Source: Desulfobulbaceae bacterium
GTDB lineage: Bacteria > Desulfobacterota > Desulfobulbia > Desulfobulbales > Desulfocapsaceae
Direction: 5' to 3'
Length of the DNA stretch: 6,838 nt
Assembly: GCA_030599175.1 (NCBI GenBank)
Contig: JAUVON010000151.1
Span: 1-6,838 of the forward strand
Numbering within the stretch: position 1 is the first letter of the stretch; every line of letters begins with the position of its first letter. The notes beneath the pieces were generated by a model that did no database searches, was not told the origin of the DNA, and worked only from the letters and a program-made list of their open reading frames with translations. Shown piece after piece: positions 1-6,275 of the stretch. The position numbers were made by a program, and so were the translations under genes.

Positions 1-588
1 AACATAGATACAGTGAATATCACTATTCTTCTGGGCAATAATAGCATCAACACAGAGTGCGGTTTTACCAATCTGACGATCACCGATTACCAGCTCTCGC
101 TGACCGCGACCTACAGGAGTCATGGCATCTACAGCCTTTGCACCGGTGTAGCAGGGTTCATGAACACCTTTTCTGGCAATAACACCCGGAGCGAGTACCT
201 CGATTTTTGAGGAGAGCTCAGCGTTGATCGGCCCCAACCCATCGATGGGTTGTCCTAGACCATCAACAACACGGCCTTCCATTTCAGGACCAACCGGAAC
301 CTCGGCAATTTTGCCGGTACGCTTAACAGTGTCACCTTCCTTGATACCGGTTATATCACCGAGAACAGCACAACCGACATTGTCCGCTTCCAAGTTGAGA
401 GCAAGACCCATAATTCCGCCGGGAAACTCCAAAAGCTCCATGGCCATACAGTTTTTAACACCATAGACACGTGCGATACCGTCACCAACAGAAATAACGG
501 TACCGGTCTCGTTGAGGTCGATACTGGTTTCGTACTCCCCAATCTGGTCTTTAATGATTTGACTTATTTCTTCGGCTTTGATCTGCAT
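1..588 (-). CDS. atpA: F1Fo ATP synthase subunit alpha, N-terminal part (cut by window edge)
   Basis: This is the first 196 codons of the alpha subunit, which alternates with beta in the F1 head and carries the non-catalytic nucleotide sites. The protein begins [16 protein letters not shown] and shows the beta-barrel crown domain (about residues 25-95) with [16 protein letters not shown], the stretch [13 protein letters not shown], and the P-loop GDRQIGKTA at 169-177. K175 and T176 fall at the same numbers as in the E. coli alpha subunit, so the start is secure. The residue before the second P-loop glycine is Ile (I173), where Thr is usual in alpha subunits I know. The ATG directly follows the atpH stop (TAG-ATG, no gap), and its Shine-Dalgarno GGGGAGA lies inside the last atpH codons, which suggests translational coupling. 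The remaining roughly 300 residues lie beyond base 1, probably followed by atpG, atpD and atpC. Confidence 0.97.
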   Translation of the reverse strand, partial: MQIKAEEISQIIKDQIGEYETSIDLNETGTVISVGDGIARVYGVKNCMAMELLEFPGGIMGLALNLEADNVGCAVLGDITGIKEGDTVKRTGKIAEVPVGPEMEGRVVDGLGQPIDGLGPINAELSSKIEVLAPGVIARKGVHEPCYTGAKAVDAMTPVGRGQRELVIGDRQIGKTALCVDAIIAQKNSDIHCIYV

Positions 589-1134
589 CTATTCTCTCCC
601 CTTAATGGAATCTTTTAAACCTGCAAGCTGGGTCTTTATCGAACCATCCAGCACCAGATCTCCAACCTTGGCGATAATACCGCCAATAATTGATGGATCA
701 ACGCTCGTGGTCAGCTCCACCTTCTTGCCTGTTAACTTTTCTAATGTAGCCTGAACACGCTGCTGGAGGTCATCGCTCAGCTCTATCGCTGAAATGACAC
801 TGCCATGGCTGATGTTTTTCTCCTCATCCACCATGGTTTTATATTCTTCTGCAATCTCCGGCAGAATTTCAGCTCGTTTTTTCTCAACCAGGAGATTCAG
901 GAAATTACTCATAACCGAATCAACGCCTATTGAGCCGATCATGCCGGCCATGACTTTTTCCCTTACATCCAGTGGGTAAAGGGGGTTAGTGAGAGCATCA
1001 ATGACTTCAGGGTTGGACTCAAACAACCCTGCTAAACCCGTAAGTACGTCGTTGTACTCCTCATATTTTCCCTGTTCCTGGCCTACCGTGAAAATTGCCT
1101 TGGCATATCGTCGTGCGAGGATTGTCTGTTTCAC
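589..1134 (-). CDS. atpH: F1Fo ATP synthase subunit delta (OSCP family)
   Basis: This 181-residue protein is the delta subunit, which caps the alpha3beta3 head and ties it to the b/b' stalk. The N-terminal helical domain opens with the family signature ARRYAKAIF (residues 7-15). It continues with a NPLYPLDVREKVMAGM segment and NFLNLLVEKKRAEILPEI around residues 78-95. The smaller C-terminal domain holds the conserved GGIIAKVGDLVLDGSIKTQL near 150-170. Length is normal for the family. The start codon is GTG at 1134, sharing four bases (GTGA) with the end of atpF. No in-frame ATG nearby would preserve the N-terminal signature, so GTG is preferred. The protein should be cytoplasmic, peripheral to the membrane, and translationally coupled to both neighbours. 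Confidence 0.96.
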   Translation of the reverse strand: MKQTILARRYAKAIFTVGQEQGKYEEYNDVLTGLAGLFESNPEVIDALTNPLYPLDVREKVMAGMIGSIGVDSVMSNFLNLLVEKKRAEILPEIAEEYKTMVDEEKNISHGSVISAIELSDDLQQRVQATLEKLTGKKVELTTSVDPSIIGGIIAKVGDLVLDGSIKTQLAGLKDSIKGRE

Positions 1135-1805
1135 TGTACCGCCCCCACTTTAGCTAAATAGTCATCTATAATCTTGACCTGATCATCATCGGTAAGATTT
1201 TTTACAATCAATTCTTCAGCCATCACAGCAGCCTGCTCGGCAACCTCATCTTTCAGTGAGCGCCGCGCTTCAGTTATCTCGTTCTGAATCGCCATCTCCG
1301 CAGCACGTTTGATGTCATCTGCAGCCTGTTCCGCTTTCTCAAGTATTTTTGTCTTCTCAATTTCCGCCTGGGCAACAGCCCTGTCAACAATGGTATCAAT
1401 TTCAGATTCAACATTTACCAGCTTTACCTGAAAATCATCGTATGACTGTTCTGCGTCGACACGCTTCCGCTCAAGGCTTTCAATCTCTTCTTTTATCTGT
1501 GTTCGCCTTGAAGCAAGCCCTGAACCGATTGGTTTAGCCCCAAATTTAACAAGGATAATCATCAGAGCTATAAAGTTGACGATTCGCCACCCCAGATCCT
1601 TGAGTTTTGCAGCAGAGAGACTTCCTTCTCCATGTGCGTCGGCCGCCGCTGCATCGTGCCCGGCATCAGCCGCGACAGCATGTGAATCAGCCGCAGGTGC
1701 TTGAACAGGTTGTCCGGAGGCAAAAGCCGTCCCAAAGGACAAGGCAAACCAAAGTGTTAACGTAGCCAGGCTCAAAATCCCGGCAAATTGTTTCACTCCT
1801 CTCAT
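1131..1805 (-). CDS. atpF: F1Fo ATP synthase subunit b, with N-terminal signal-like extension
   Basis: This 224-residue protein is the main stator subunit b. Residues 1-29 look like a signal peptide: a basic start (MRGVK), a hydrophobic core, and a possible cleavage site after AFA. Residues 30-65 are a low-complexity Ala/Asp/His segment (DSHAVAADAGHDAAAADAHG), expected on the outer face. One membrane helix follows (about 72-90, WRIVNFIALMIILVKF), then the usual KPIGSGLASRRTQIKEEIE and a long charged coiled coil to about 200. The C-terminal part (IVKNLTDDDQVKIIDDYL) should contact delta. E. coli b has about 156 residues; the extra length is almost all the N-terminal extension, which I recall in other deltaproteobacterial b subunits. 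The ATG at 1805 lies two bases after the atpF' stop, with a strong GGGGAGGAG (1815-1823) inside the end of atpF'. Whether the leader is cleaved cannot be seen. Confidence 0.94.
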   Translation of the reverse strand: MRGVKQFAGILSLATLTLWFALSFGTAFASGQPVQAPAADSHAVAADAGHDAAAADAHGEGSLSAAKLKDLGWRIVNFIALMIILVKFGAKPIGSGLASRRTQIKEEIESLERKRVDAEQSYDDFQVKLVNVESEIDTIVDRAVAQAEIEKTKILEKAEQAADDIKRAAEMAIQNEITEARRSLKDEVAEQAAVMAEELIVKNLTDDDQVKIIDDYLAKVGAVQ

Positions 1806-1807
1806 TG

Positions 1808-2233
1808 TTAGAGACTCCTCCCCAGAATTTTTCCTGCCATATCGGTTGCAAACCCGTCAAGACCCTTTTGCAATTCTTTCCTGGCATTCTCGACCTGAGA
1901 TCTGATTTCAGCAATCTTCTCCTCCCTGCCGGCATCAGCCTCTGCCTTAATAGCTGCGAGCTTTTCATCTCCAGCCGCCTGTGCACCGGCTCTCACCGTA
2001 TCCAGAGCTGCTTTCGCCTTTCCGGATGCCTTCGCCATTTTTGCATCAACTGCTTTCTGCCGGAGCGCCGCCTTTTCCTCGAAATCCGAGATTTCCCCCT
2101 GCATCCCCTGCAGTTTTTCAGATCGTTCCTTAAGGATTTTCTTTACAGGTTTGTAAAGAAACCTATTAAGAAGAAACATGAGAACAAACATGTTCATAAT
2201 CTGAATTACCAAGGTAATATCCATCGTAATCAT
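1808..2233 (-). CDS. atpF': F1Fo ATP synthase subunit b' (second b-type stator subunit)
   Basis: This 141-residue protein is a second b-type subunit, expected to pair with the longer b as a b/b' heterodimer, as in cyanobacteria, chloroplasts and many deltaproteobacteria. A single N-terminal membrane helix spans about residues 5-24 (DITLVIQIMNMFVLMFLLNRF). The typical LYKPVKKILKERSEKLQ turn follows, then a highly charged Ala/Lys/Glu coiled coil to the end. Unlike the downstream b it has no signal-like extension. The ATG at 2233 is preferred over the in-frame ATG three codons later because AGGAG (2242-2246) sits eight bases upstream. It is the first gene of the operon. No a-subunit (atpB) or c-subunit (atpE) gene lies between the promoter and this gene, so those must be encoded elsewhere, as is usual for this group. 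Confidence 0.93.
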   Translation of the reverse strand: MITMDITLVIQIMNMFVLMFLLNRFLYKPVKKILKERSEKLQGMQGEISDFEEKAALRQKAVDAKMAKASGKAKAALDTVRAGAQAAGDEKLAAIKAEADAGREEKIAEIRSQVENARKELQKGLDGFATDMAGKILGRSL

Positions 2234-2262
2234 GTTGATAGCTCCTGATTAACTTAGATAAT

Positions 2263-2296
2263 AAAAAAAACGTAACATTCATTTACAAAATGAATG
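2263..2296 (-). promoter_or_regulatory. Hairpin 2 with T-run in the atp operon leader (attenuator-like)
   Basis: The arms CATTCATTT and AAATGAATG (2296-2288 and 2284-2276) form a perfect 9-bp stem around a 3-base loop. On the minus strand they are followed after TTACG by eight consecutive T (2270-2263), then the atpF' Shine-Dalgarno. The layout recalls a weak, AU-rich intrinsic terminator placed between promoter and first gene. Stem strength is low and the T-run is displaced by five bases, so terminator function is uncertain. Confidence 0.4.
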
Positions 2297-2346
2297 ATGA
2301 CCACAAGCTGCTAACAAGTATCAAAAAACCACACAGATGCACAAAT

Positions 2347-2386
2347 TTATGAATGTGTTCAAAATAAAGTGAACGACCATTCATAA
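2347..2386 (-). promoter_or_regulatory. Hairpin 1 in the atp operon leader
   Basis: The outer arms TTATGAATG and CATTCATAA (2386-2378 and 2355-2347 on the minus strand) are a perfect 9-bp inverted repeat. Inside them is a second perfect 5-bp stem, GTTCA/TGAAC (2374-2370 and 2361-2357), around an 8-base loop. The hairpin would begin within a few bases of the predicted transcript 5' end. It could be an RNA structure that stabilises or regulates the message, or a DNA operator just downstream of the promoter. The inverted repeat is directly visible; its role is inference. Confidence 0.55.
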
Positions 2387-2395
2387 CGGGGAAAA

Positions 2396-2424
2396 TTTTT
2401 ACCGCAAATATGCTGCTATGTCAA
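2396..2424 (-). promoter_or_regulatory. Putative sigma70-type promoter of the atp operon
   Basis: Reading the minus strand, a perfect -35 box TTGACA (2424-2419) is followed by a 17-base spacer and a -10-like box TAAAAA (2401-2396, four of six consensus matches). Transcription would start near base 2389, giving a leader of about 156 nt before atpF'. The promoter begins only 33 bases after the alaS stop codon. I see no convincing terminator in between, so read-through from alaS is also possible. Confidence 0.6.
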
Positions 2425-2457
2425 CAAATTTATGTATCTCACCCTCATGCAGGATGA

Positions 2458-5106
2458 TTACTCAGACAATATCTCTGCCACCGCCTGCGGAACATACCGT
2501 ATGGCCTCATCCAGCTTGTCCACCATAGAACCTCCAGCCTGGGCCATATCAGCTCTGCCGCCACCTTTTCCGCCAACAATTTTTGCAACCCTGTTTATTA
2601 AATCACCGGCTTTCACCCTGGCGGTCAGATCGTCACTTACTATGGTCAGGAGAGCCACCTTGCCCTTAATAGATCCACCAAGAACGGCGACCCCCGACCC
2701 CATATTATTTCGAATCTTATCGCCGACCTCCCTCAAAGTTTTTGGGCTGTCGAGCGGAATCCTGGATGCTATCACCTTAATCCCTTCCACGGTCACAGCA
2801 TTGGTCATCATGGCGGTAAGATCTGAACCGGCAAGCCGGTTTGCAAGATCCGCTACCTGTTTTTCAAGTATTTTTTGAGTCTTAAAGAGAGTCTGCAGTT
2901 TTGTAATAACCCCATCACCGGTTACATTCAGAATTGATGCGACTTCCTTTTCTCTCTGATACACTGCCTGAATATGTGTAAATGCAGCAGATCCGGCAAG
3001 TGCTTCTATTCTCCTGACTCCTGCAGCAATACCACTTTCTGAAAGAATTTTAAAAATTCCAATTTCGCCAGACGAAGCAACGTGGGTTCCACCACATAAT
3101 TCCATACTGAAATCGGACAGTGAGACCACCCGGACGGAATCATCATATTTTTCACCAAAAAGAGCTGTAGCACCCTCTTTTATAGCCTCTTCTCTATCCA
3201 GGACTCTGGTGATGACCTGACAATTATCTCTAATTTTTTCGTTTACCAGCAGCTCAATGTTTTCAATCTCCTGCTCGGTCACCGGAGAGAAATGGGTGAA
3301 ATCAAACCGCAGTCTTTCCGGCCCAACCAATGATCCCGCCTGTTTGACATGGTCACCCAGAACATCTTTTAGGGCTGCCTGCAGAAGGTGAGTCGCTGTG
3401 TGGTGAGCAGCAGTCGCTCTGCGCTTTTCACTGTTTACCCTGATTTCTACCTCGCCATCATTGTTGAGAACCCCTTCCTCAACAGTGATGGTATGAAGAA
3501 TTAATCCATCTCCGCCCGAAGCAGTTGATTCAATCCGCGCCCTGCCCTCTTGCCAGATTATCTCCCCTGTATCTCCCACCTGTCCACCAGCTTCGGCATA
3601 ACAAGGCGTTTTATATACAAAAACCCGCCCCCCCTCCCCATTCATAAGGTGAGAAGCCGGCGCTCCTTTACTATCAAGCAATCCTCCGATCTTCGTTTTC
3701 ACCGACAAATCAGTAAAGCCCTTAAACTCAGCCTTCAAGCCTTGCGCGAGGAGCTTTTTCACCCCCAAGTCGAGCAATGCAACTCCCTCATCTTTTCGAG
3801 AGGATCTTGATTTTTTCCGCTGCGCCTCCATCTCCTCTAGGAAACCGGGCTCATCAAACTGCAGATTTCTCTCCAGGGCCACATCCCTGACAATATCAAA
3901 AGGAAAACCGAAGGTATCATAAAGTTTAAAGATAAATGTGCCGGAGATAAGTTTGGAACCTTTCTCTGCCAGTCGACCTATTTCATCATCAAGCAAAACC
4001 AACCCATTTTCCAGGGTCTCTCTAAATCTGTCCTCCTCATTATTGACCACCTTGGTCAACAGGGAGACCGCATCTTTCAGGTGGGGGTAGGCGTCCTCCA
4101 TCTCTGTTCCCACTACCCTGCAAACCTCCTCCAAAAACGGCCTGTCCAACCCCAGATGTTTGCCGTAACGAACCGCCCTTCGCATTATTCTGCGAAGAAC
4201 ATACCCGCGCCCCTCATTGGAGGGCAAAACACCATCTGCAACGAGAAAAGTTGTAGCCCTTGCATGATCTGCAATAACCCGCATGGCTGTATCATCCTGC
4301 CTGGTCACTCCATAACCCCTGCCTGACAACTCCTCAAGTTTGGCAATTATCGGCGCAAAAAGGTCAGAATCATAATTATTGAACTTGCCCTGAAGAACCG
4401 CCGCAACTCTTTCAAGCCCCATGCCGGTGTCAATGCTTGGCTTTGGCAACGGAGTCATGGTTCCGTCGGCAGATCTGTTGAACTGCATAAAGACAAGGTT
4501 CCAGAGTTCAAGAAACCGATCACAATCGCACCCCAGAGCACAGTCAGAACGGCCGCAGCCAGCCTCAACACCCTGATCGATATGAATTTCAGAGCAGGGA
4601 CCACACGGTCCAGTGTCTCCCATTGCCCAGAAATTTTCATCCTCCCCCATCCGTACAATTCTTCCTTCCGGCAGGTCTTCAACCTGCTCCCAGAGTTCCT
4701 GCGCCTCGTCATCATCCTCAAAAATAGAAACCCAGAGTTTTTCCGGAGGCATCCCGAGTTCTACCGTCAGAAAATCCCAGGCAACACGAATTGCCTCTTT
4801 TTTGAAGTAGTCACCAAATGAGAAATTACCCAGCATTTCAAAGAAGGTATGATGCCTGGCAGTATATCCTACATTTTCAAGATCATTATGTTTTCCACCT
4901 GCCCGAACACAGCGCTGACTCGTTACGGCCCTTACATAATCACGTTTATCCTCCCCCATAAACACCATTTTAAACTGAACCATTCCGGCATTGGTAAAGA
5001 GCAGGGTGGGATCATCCTTTGGTACCAGAGAAGAACTTTCAACAATAACATGATCATTCTGCTTAAAATACTCTAAAAATTTACTTCTTATCTCGTTTCC
5101 TTTCAT
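2458..5106 (-). CDS. alaS: Alanyl-tRNA synthetase
   Basis: Full-length class IIc synthetase (882 residues) that charges tRNA-Ala and clears misacylated Ser/Gly. The catalytic core starts with SSSLVPKDDPTLLFTNAGM and contains FFEMLGNFSFGDYFK, GPCGPCSEI (166-174), the cysteine cluster of the GCDCDRFLELWN type, and SIDTGMGLERVA. A helical tRNA-recognition region with GRGYVLRRIMRRAVRYG follows. The editing domain has the zinc ligands H569/H573 (HHTATH) and C671/H675 (CGGTH). A coiled stretch near 715-760 leads to the C-Ala domain with the GGKGGGR motif (845-851). Every key motif is intact. I chose the ATG at 5106 because the alignment with other AlaRS starts there. An in-frame TTG at 5121 would add MSVKI without a Shine-Dalgarno. 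The ribosome site of the ATG is itself weak (GAG, ten bases upstream). It shares strand with the hydrolase upstream and the atp operon downstream, but the gaps suggest separate units. Confidence 0.98.
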   Translation of the reverse strand: MKGNEIRSKFLEYFKQNDHVIVESSSLVPKDDPTLLFTNAGMVQFKMVFMGEDKRDYVRAVTSQRCVRAGGKHNDLENVGYTARHHTFFEMLGNFSFGDYFKKEAIRVAWDFLTVELGMPPEKLWVSIFEDDDEAQELWEQVEDLPEGRIVRMGEDENFWAMGDTGPCGPCSEIHIDQGVEAGCGRSDCALGCDCDRFLELWNLVFMQFNRSADGTMTPLPKPSIDTGMGLERVAAVLQGKFNNYDSDLFAPIIAKLEELSGRGYGVTRQDDTAMRVIADHARATTFLVADGVLPSNEGRGYVLRRIMRRAVRYGKHLGLDRPFLEEVCRVVGTEMEDAYPHLKDAVSLLTKVVNNEEDRFRETLENGLVLLDDEIGRLAEKGSKLISGTFIFKLYDTFGFPFDIVRDVALERNLQFDEPGFLEEMEAQRKKSRSSRKDEGVALLDLGVKKLLAQGLKAEFKGFTDLSVKTKIGGLLDSKGAPASHLMNGEGGRVFVYKTPCYAEAGGQVGDTGEIIWQEGRARIESTASGGDGLILHTITVEEGVLNNDGEVEIRVNSEKRRATAAHHTATHLLQAALKDVLGDHVKQAGSLVGPERLRFDFTHFSPVTEQEIENIELLVNEKIRDNCQVITRVLDREEAIKEGATALFGEKYDDSVRVVSLSDFSMELCGGTHVASSGEIGIFKILSESGIAAGVRRIEALAGSAAFTHIQAVYQREKEVASILNVTGDGVITKLQTLFKTQKILEKQVADLANRLAGSDLTAMMTNAVTVEGIKVIASRIPLDSPKTLREVGDKIRNNMGSGVAVLGGSIKGKVALLTIVSDDLTARVKAGDLINRVAKIVGGKGGGRADMAQAGGSMVDKLDEAIRYVPQAVAEILSE

Positions 5107-5177
5107 AATTTTAACACTCAATACAAAATTTACTGGTTACGGTTATGGTCACTTCATTGATTAAGTTGGACAGGTGG

Positions 5178-5290
5178 TAGGCTATTAGGCTATAGGCTGT
5201 TAGACTGTCAGGTACTGCATCAAAAAACAAATATTTGTTTGTCTTTGCTAACAGCCTTCAGCCTTGTTTTTCAGCCTAGCTTTTCAGCCT
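5178..5290. repeat. Cluster of AGGCTnn / nnAGCCT short repeats forming an imperfect inverted repeat
   Basis: On the plus strand, TAGGCTAT occurs twice in tandem (5178-5193), followed by AGGCTGTTAG (5194-5203) and a degenerate AGACTGTC. After about 45 bases the family returns in opposite orientation: CTAACAGCCT (5248-5257), CAGCCTT twice in tandem (5252-5265), CAGCCT (5272-5277) and CAGCCT (5285-5290). The innermost arms AGGCTGTTAG/CTAACAGCCT are a perfect 10-bp inverted repeat. This is a low-complexity 7-8-base repeat family of the kind scattered in intergenic DNA of some bacteria. The outermost copy overlaps the stop codon of the hydrolase gene. Confidence 0.75.
5225..5240. terminator. Perfect 16-bp palindrome, possible weak terminator of the hydrolase gene
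   Basis: AAACAAATATTTGTTT is a perfect palindrome. On the minus strand three further T follow the stem, so it could end transcription of the hydrolase gene about 45 bases after its stop. The stem is almost all A/T, which makes it a weak intrinsic terminator. It might instead be a protein-binding site upstream of alaS. It sits at the centre of the short-repeat cluster. Confidence 0.3.
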
Positions 5291-5850
5291 CTTTTAATAA
5301 TATAGGGAAGAACTTCCTTAAATGCGGGAGTCCCGGCCTTACCAAGCAGTTCATAAATCAGCATCTCCACCGGACCGACAACTGCCCCCATGACCTGCAA
5401 TCGTTCCAGCCCCTGTTGATGGTTCAGATCAGACCTGGATGACACTCCATCGGACACAACCCATACAGAGAAACCCTTTTCAAGAAGACCAACTGCAGTC
5501 TGATAGATGCAGATATGGGTTTCAACACCCACCAGAATCATCGTTGTCACTGTTTTTGGCAAACCTTCGACAAAGGCCGCTGTATCTTTATTTGCCAGCG
5601 CATTAAATTCGACTTTATCAAACTGCGGCAGATCACTGACCAGAGGCTCAAGATTAGCCACATATGGCCCCAGCCCTTTTTTATACTGTGTGTTGGCAAA
5701 GATAGGAATATCCATAATCTTTGCACAATGAATCATCAACTCAACCGTTTCAGCAACATTCCCCGCCCCATTGATTTTCGCCATCAGGCTTTTCTGGGTG
5801 TCGATGATCTGCAGACAACAATTTTCCGGCACAAGTAGACCATTTTTCAT
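5284..5850 (-). CDS. Isochorismatase-family cysteine hydrolase (YcaC/nicotinamidase-related)
   Basis: This 188-residue protein has the catalytic triad pattern of the isochorismatase superfamily: D17 in LQIIDTQKSL, K79 in FDKVEF, and the nucleophile C114 in VGVETHICIYQTAVGLLEKGF. These are followed by VWVVSDGVSSRS (near 130-140) and the typical end VEMLIYELLGKAGTPAFKEVLP. Family members hydrolyse amides or vinyl ethers (nicotinamide, isochorismate, carbamates), but most short stand-alone ones, including YcaC-like proteins, have no proven substrate, and none is proposed here. No signal peptide or membrane segment is visible, so it should be cytoplasmic. An open frame continues upstream to an ATG at 5913, but I chose the ATG at 5850: GGAGG lies seven bases before it, the 5913 start has only a weak AAAG, and the extra 21 residues are not family-like. 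It diverges from the ArsR gene with no functional partner next to it. Confidence 0.88.
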   Translation of the reverse strand: MKNGLLVPENCCLQIIDTQKSLMAKINGAGNVAETVELMIHCAKIMDIPIFANTQYKKGLGPYVANLEPLVSDLPQFDKVEFNALANKDTAAFVEGLPKTVTTMILVGVETHICIYQTAVGLLEKGFSVWVVSDGVSSRSDLNHQQGLERLQVMGAVVGPVEMLIYELLGKAGTPAFKEVLPYIIKRG

Positions 5851-6064
5851 CGCCAATCCTCCATGCCCCGCATATTGAGCTTCTATTCCACACCCCGGAA
5901 GGGGTATAGTCATCTTTAAAAATACTGCTTTTAAACAAAAACAATGAAATTACAAAAAAATAAGCCTACACTACCCCCGGCAAGCAAGGCAAGATTAATT
6001 TATCATACTCAGCAGAACCTGATATACTGTTCTTCTATTGGAATTAGCTTTTTATTACCTGCCA
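5851..6064. other. Gene-free stretch upstream of the hydrolase gene
   Basis: No coding region is supportable here. A short GC stem, ACCCC-(4 bases)-GGGGT at 5892-5905, would lie in the hydrolase leader. On the plus strand its loop is GGAA (GNRA type); on the minus strand it is TTCC. I could not pick a convincing promoter for the hydrolase. The rest is A/T-rich with no repeat I recognise. Confidence 0.5.
5858..5862 (-). promoter_or_regulatory. Ribosome-binding site that fixes the hydrolase start
   Basis: GGAGG on the minus strand lies seven bases before the ATG at 5850. It is the strongest argument for the shorter protein over the open-frame start at 5913. Confidence 0.75.
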
Positions 6065-6203
6065 TGTATGATGGCGTCGTAAAAATTCCACCGCTCCGTC
6101 ATTCCCGCGCAGGCGGGAATCTAGAACGTATTGAAATAACTGGATTCCCGCCTACGCGGGAATGACGGAATAGCGAAGAATTTGAGTTTTTACGAGTTCA
6201 TTG
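6065..6203. repeat. Foldback (MITE/REP-like) element, unit A
   Basis: This is a roughly 139-base imperfect inverted repeat. The core arms at 6096-6120 and 6144-6168 match at 24 of 25 positions and begin CCGTCATTCCCGCG. Each arm is itself a hairpin, ATTCCCGC-(4 bases)-GCGGGAAT at 6101-6120 and 6144-6163, so the element can form a cruciform of two stem-loops. The symmetry continues outward less exactly, through AATTC (6084-6088 and 6179-6183), to TCGTAAAAA (6077-6085) against TTTTTACGA (6187-6195). The core resembles the widespread CGTCATTCCCGCGnAGGCGGGAAT repeat class found in many proteobacteria, including Neisseria dRS3-like repeats. There is no room for a transposase, so mobilisation would need one encoded elsewhere. 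Confidence 0.85.
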
Positions 6204-6274
6204 TGTATGATGGCGTCGTAAAAAGCCTTCACCTGTTTCGTTTCTGTAAAATTTCTATCATTACGACGTGGCCA
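6204..6274. repeat. Foldback element, unit B (short tandem relative of unit A)
   Basis: The first 21 bases (6204-6224, containing GATGGCGTCGTAAAAA) are an exact copy of the first 21 bases of unit A (6065-6085), and begin where unit A's symmetry ends. CGTCGTAA (6214-6221) is matched by TTACGACG (6261-6268), closing a small foldback of about 70 bases without the REP core. It reads as a second, shorter or internally deleted copy of the same end sequence, in direct orientation. Confidence 0.65.
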
Positions 6275-6275
6275 G

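Noticed and set aside
1687..1986. Minus-strand 99-codon frame overlapping the atpF/atpF' junction
   Set aside because: It lies out of frame across two well-supported genes and has no signature.
1805..2248. Plus-strand 147-codon frame opposite atpF'
   Set aside because: It is the antisense image of a strongly recognisable ATP synthase subunit and has no family resemblance.
2341..2434. 11-base direct repeat ACAAATTTATG at 2341-2351 and 2424-2434
   Set aside because: It is A/T-rich and short enough to be chance, and I see no structural role beyond one copy overlapping the hairpin 1 arm.
2425..2460. Terminator just after alaS
   Set aside because: Only a weak 6-bp imperfect stem (TCATCC/GGGTGA) can be drawn, with no T-run; not enough to call.
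2432..2878. Plus-strand 148-codon frame opposite the end of alaS
   Set aside because: Its composition is that expected of antisense to the conserved C-Ala domain; no protein signature.
5107..5121. TTG start at 5121 giving an AlaRS five residues longer
   Set aside because: No Shine-Dalgarno precedes the TTG, and the family N-terminus aligns with the ATG at 5106.
5944..6165. Plus-strand 73-codon open frame
   Set aside because: It runs through the foldback repeat, has no recognisable protein features and no good ribosome site, and its second half is translated repeat.
6096..6168. Possible CRISPR array from the GC-rich repeats
   Set aside because: There are only two copies, in inverted rather than direct orientation, with no spacer series and no cas gene; it is a foldback element.
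6065..6224. The exact 21-base direct repeats read as target-site duplications of an insertion
   Set aside because: They are longer than usual for small elements, and the repeat is part of the element's own inverted end, so two tandem copies explain it better.
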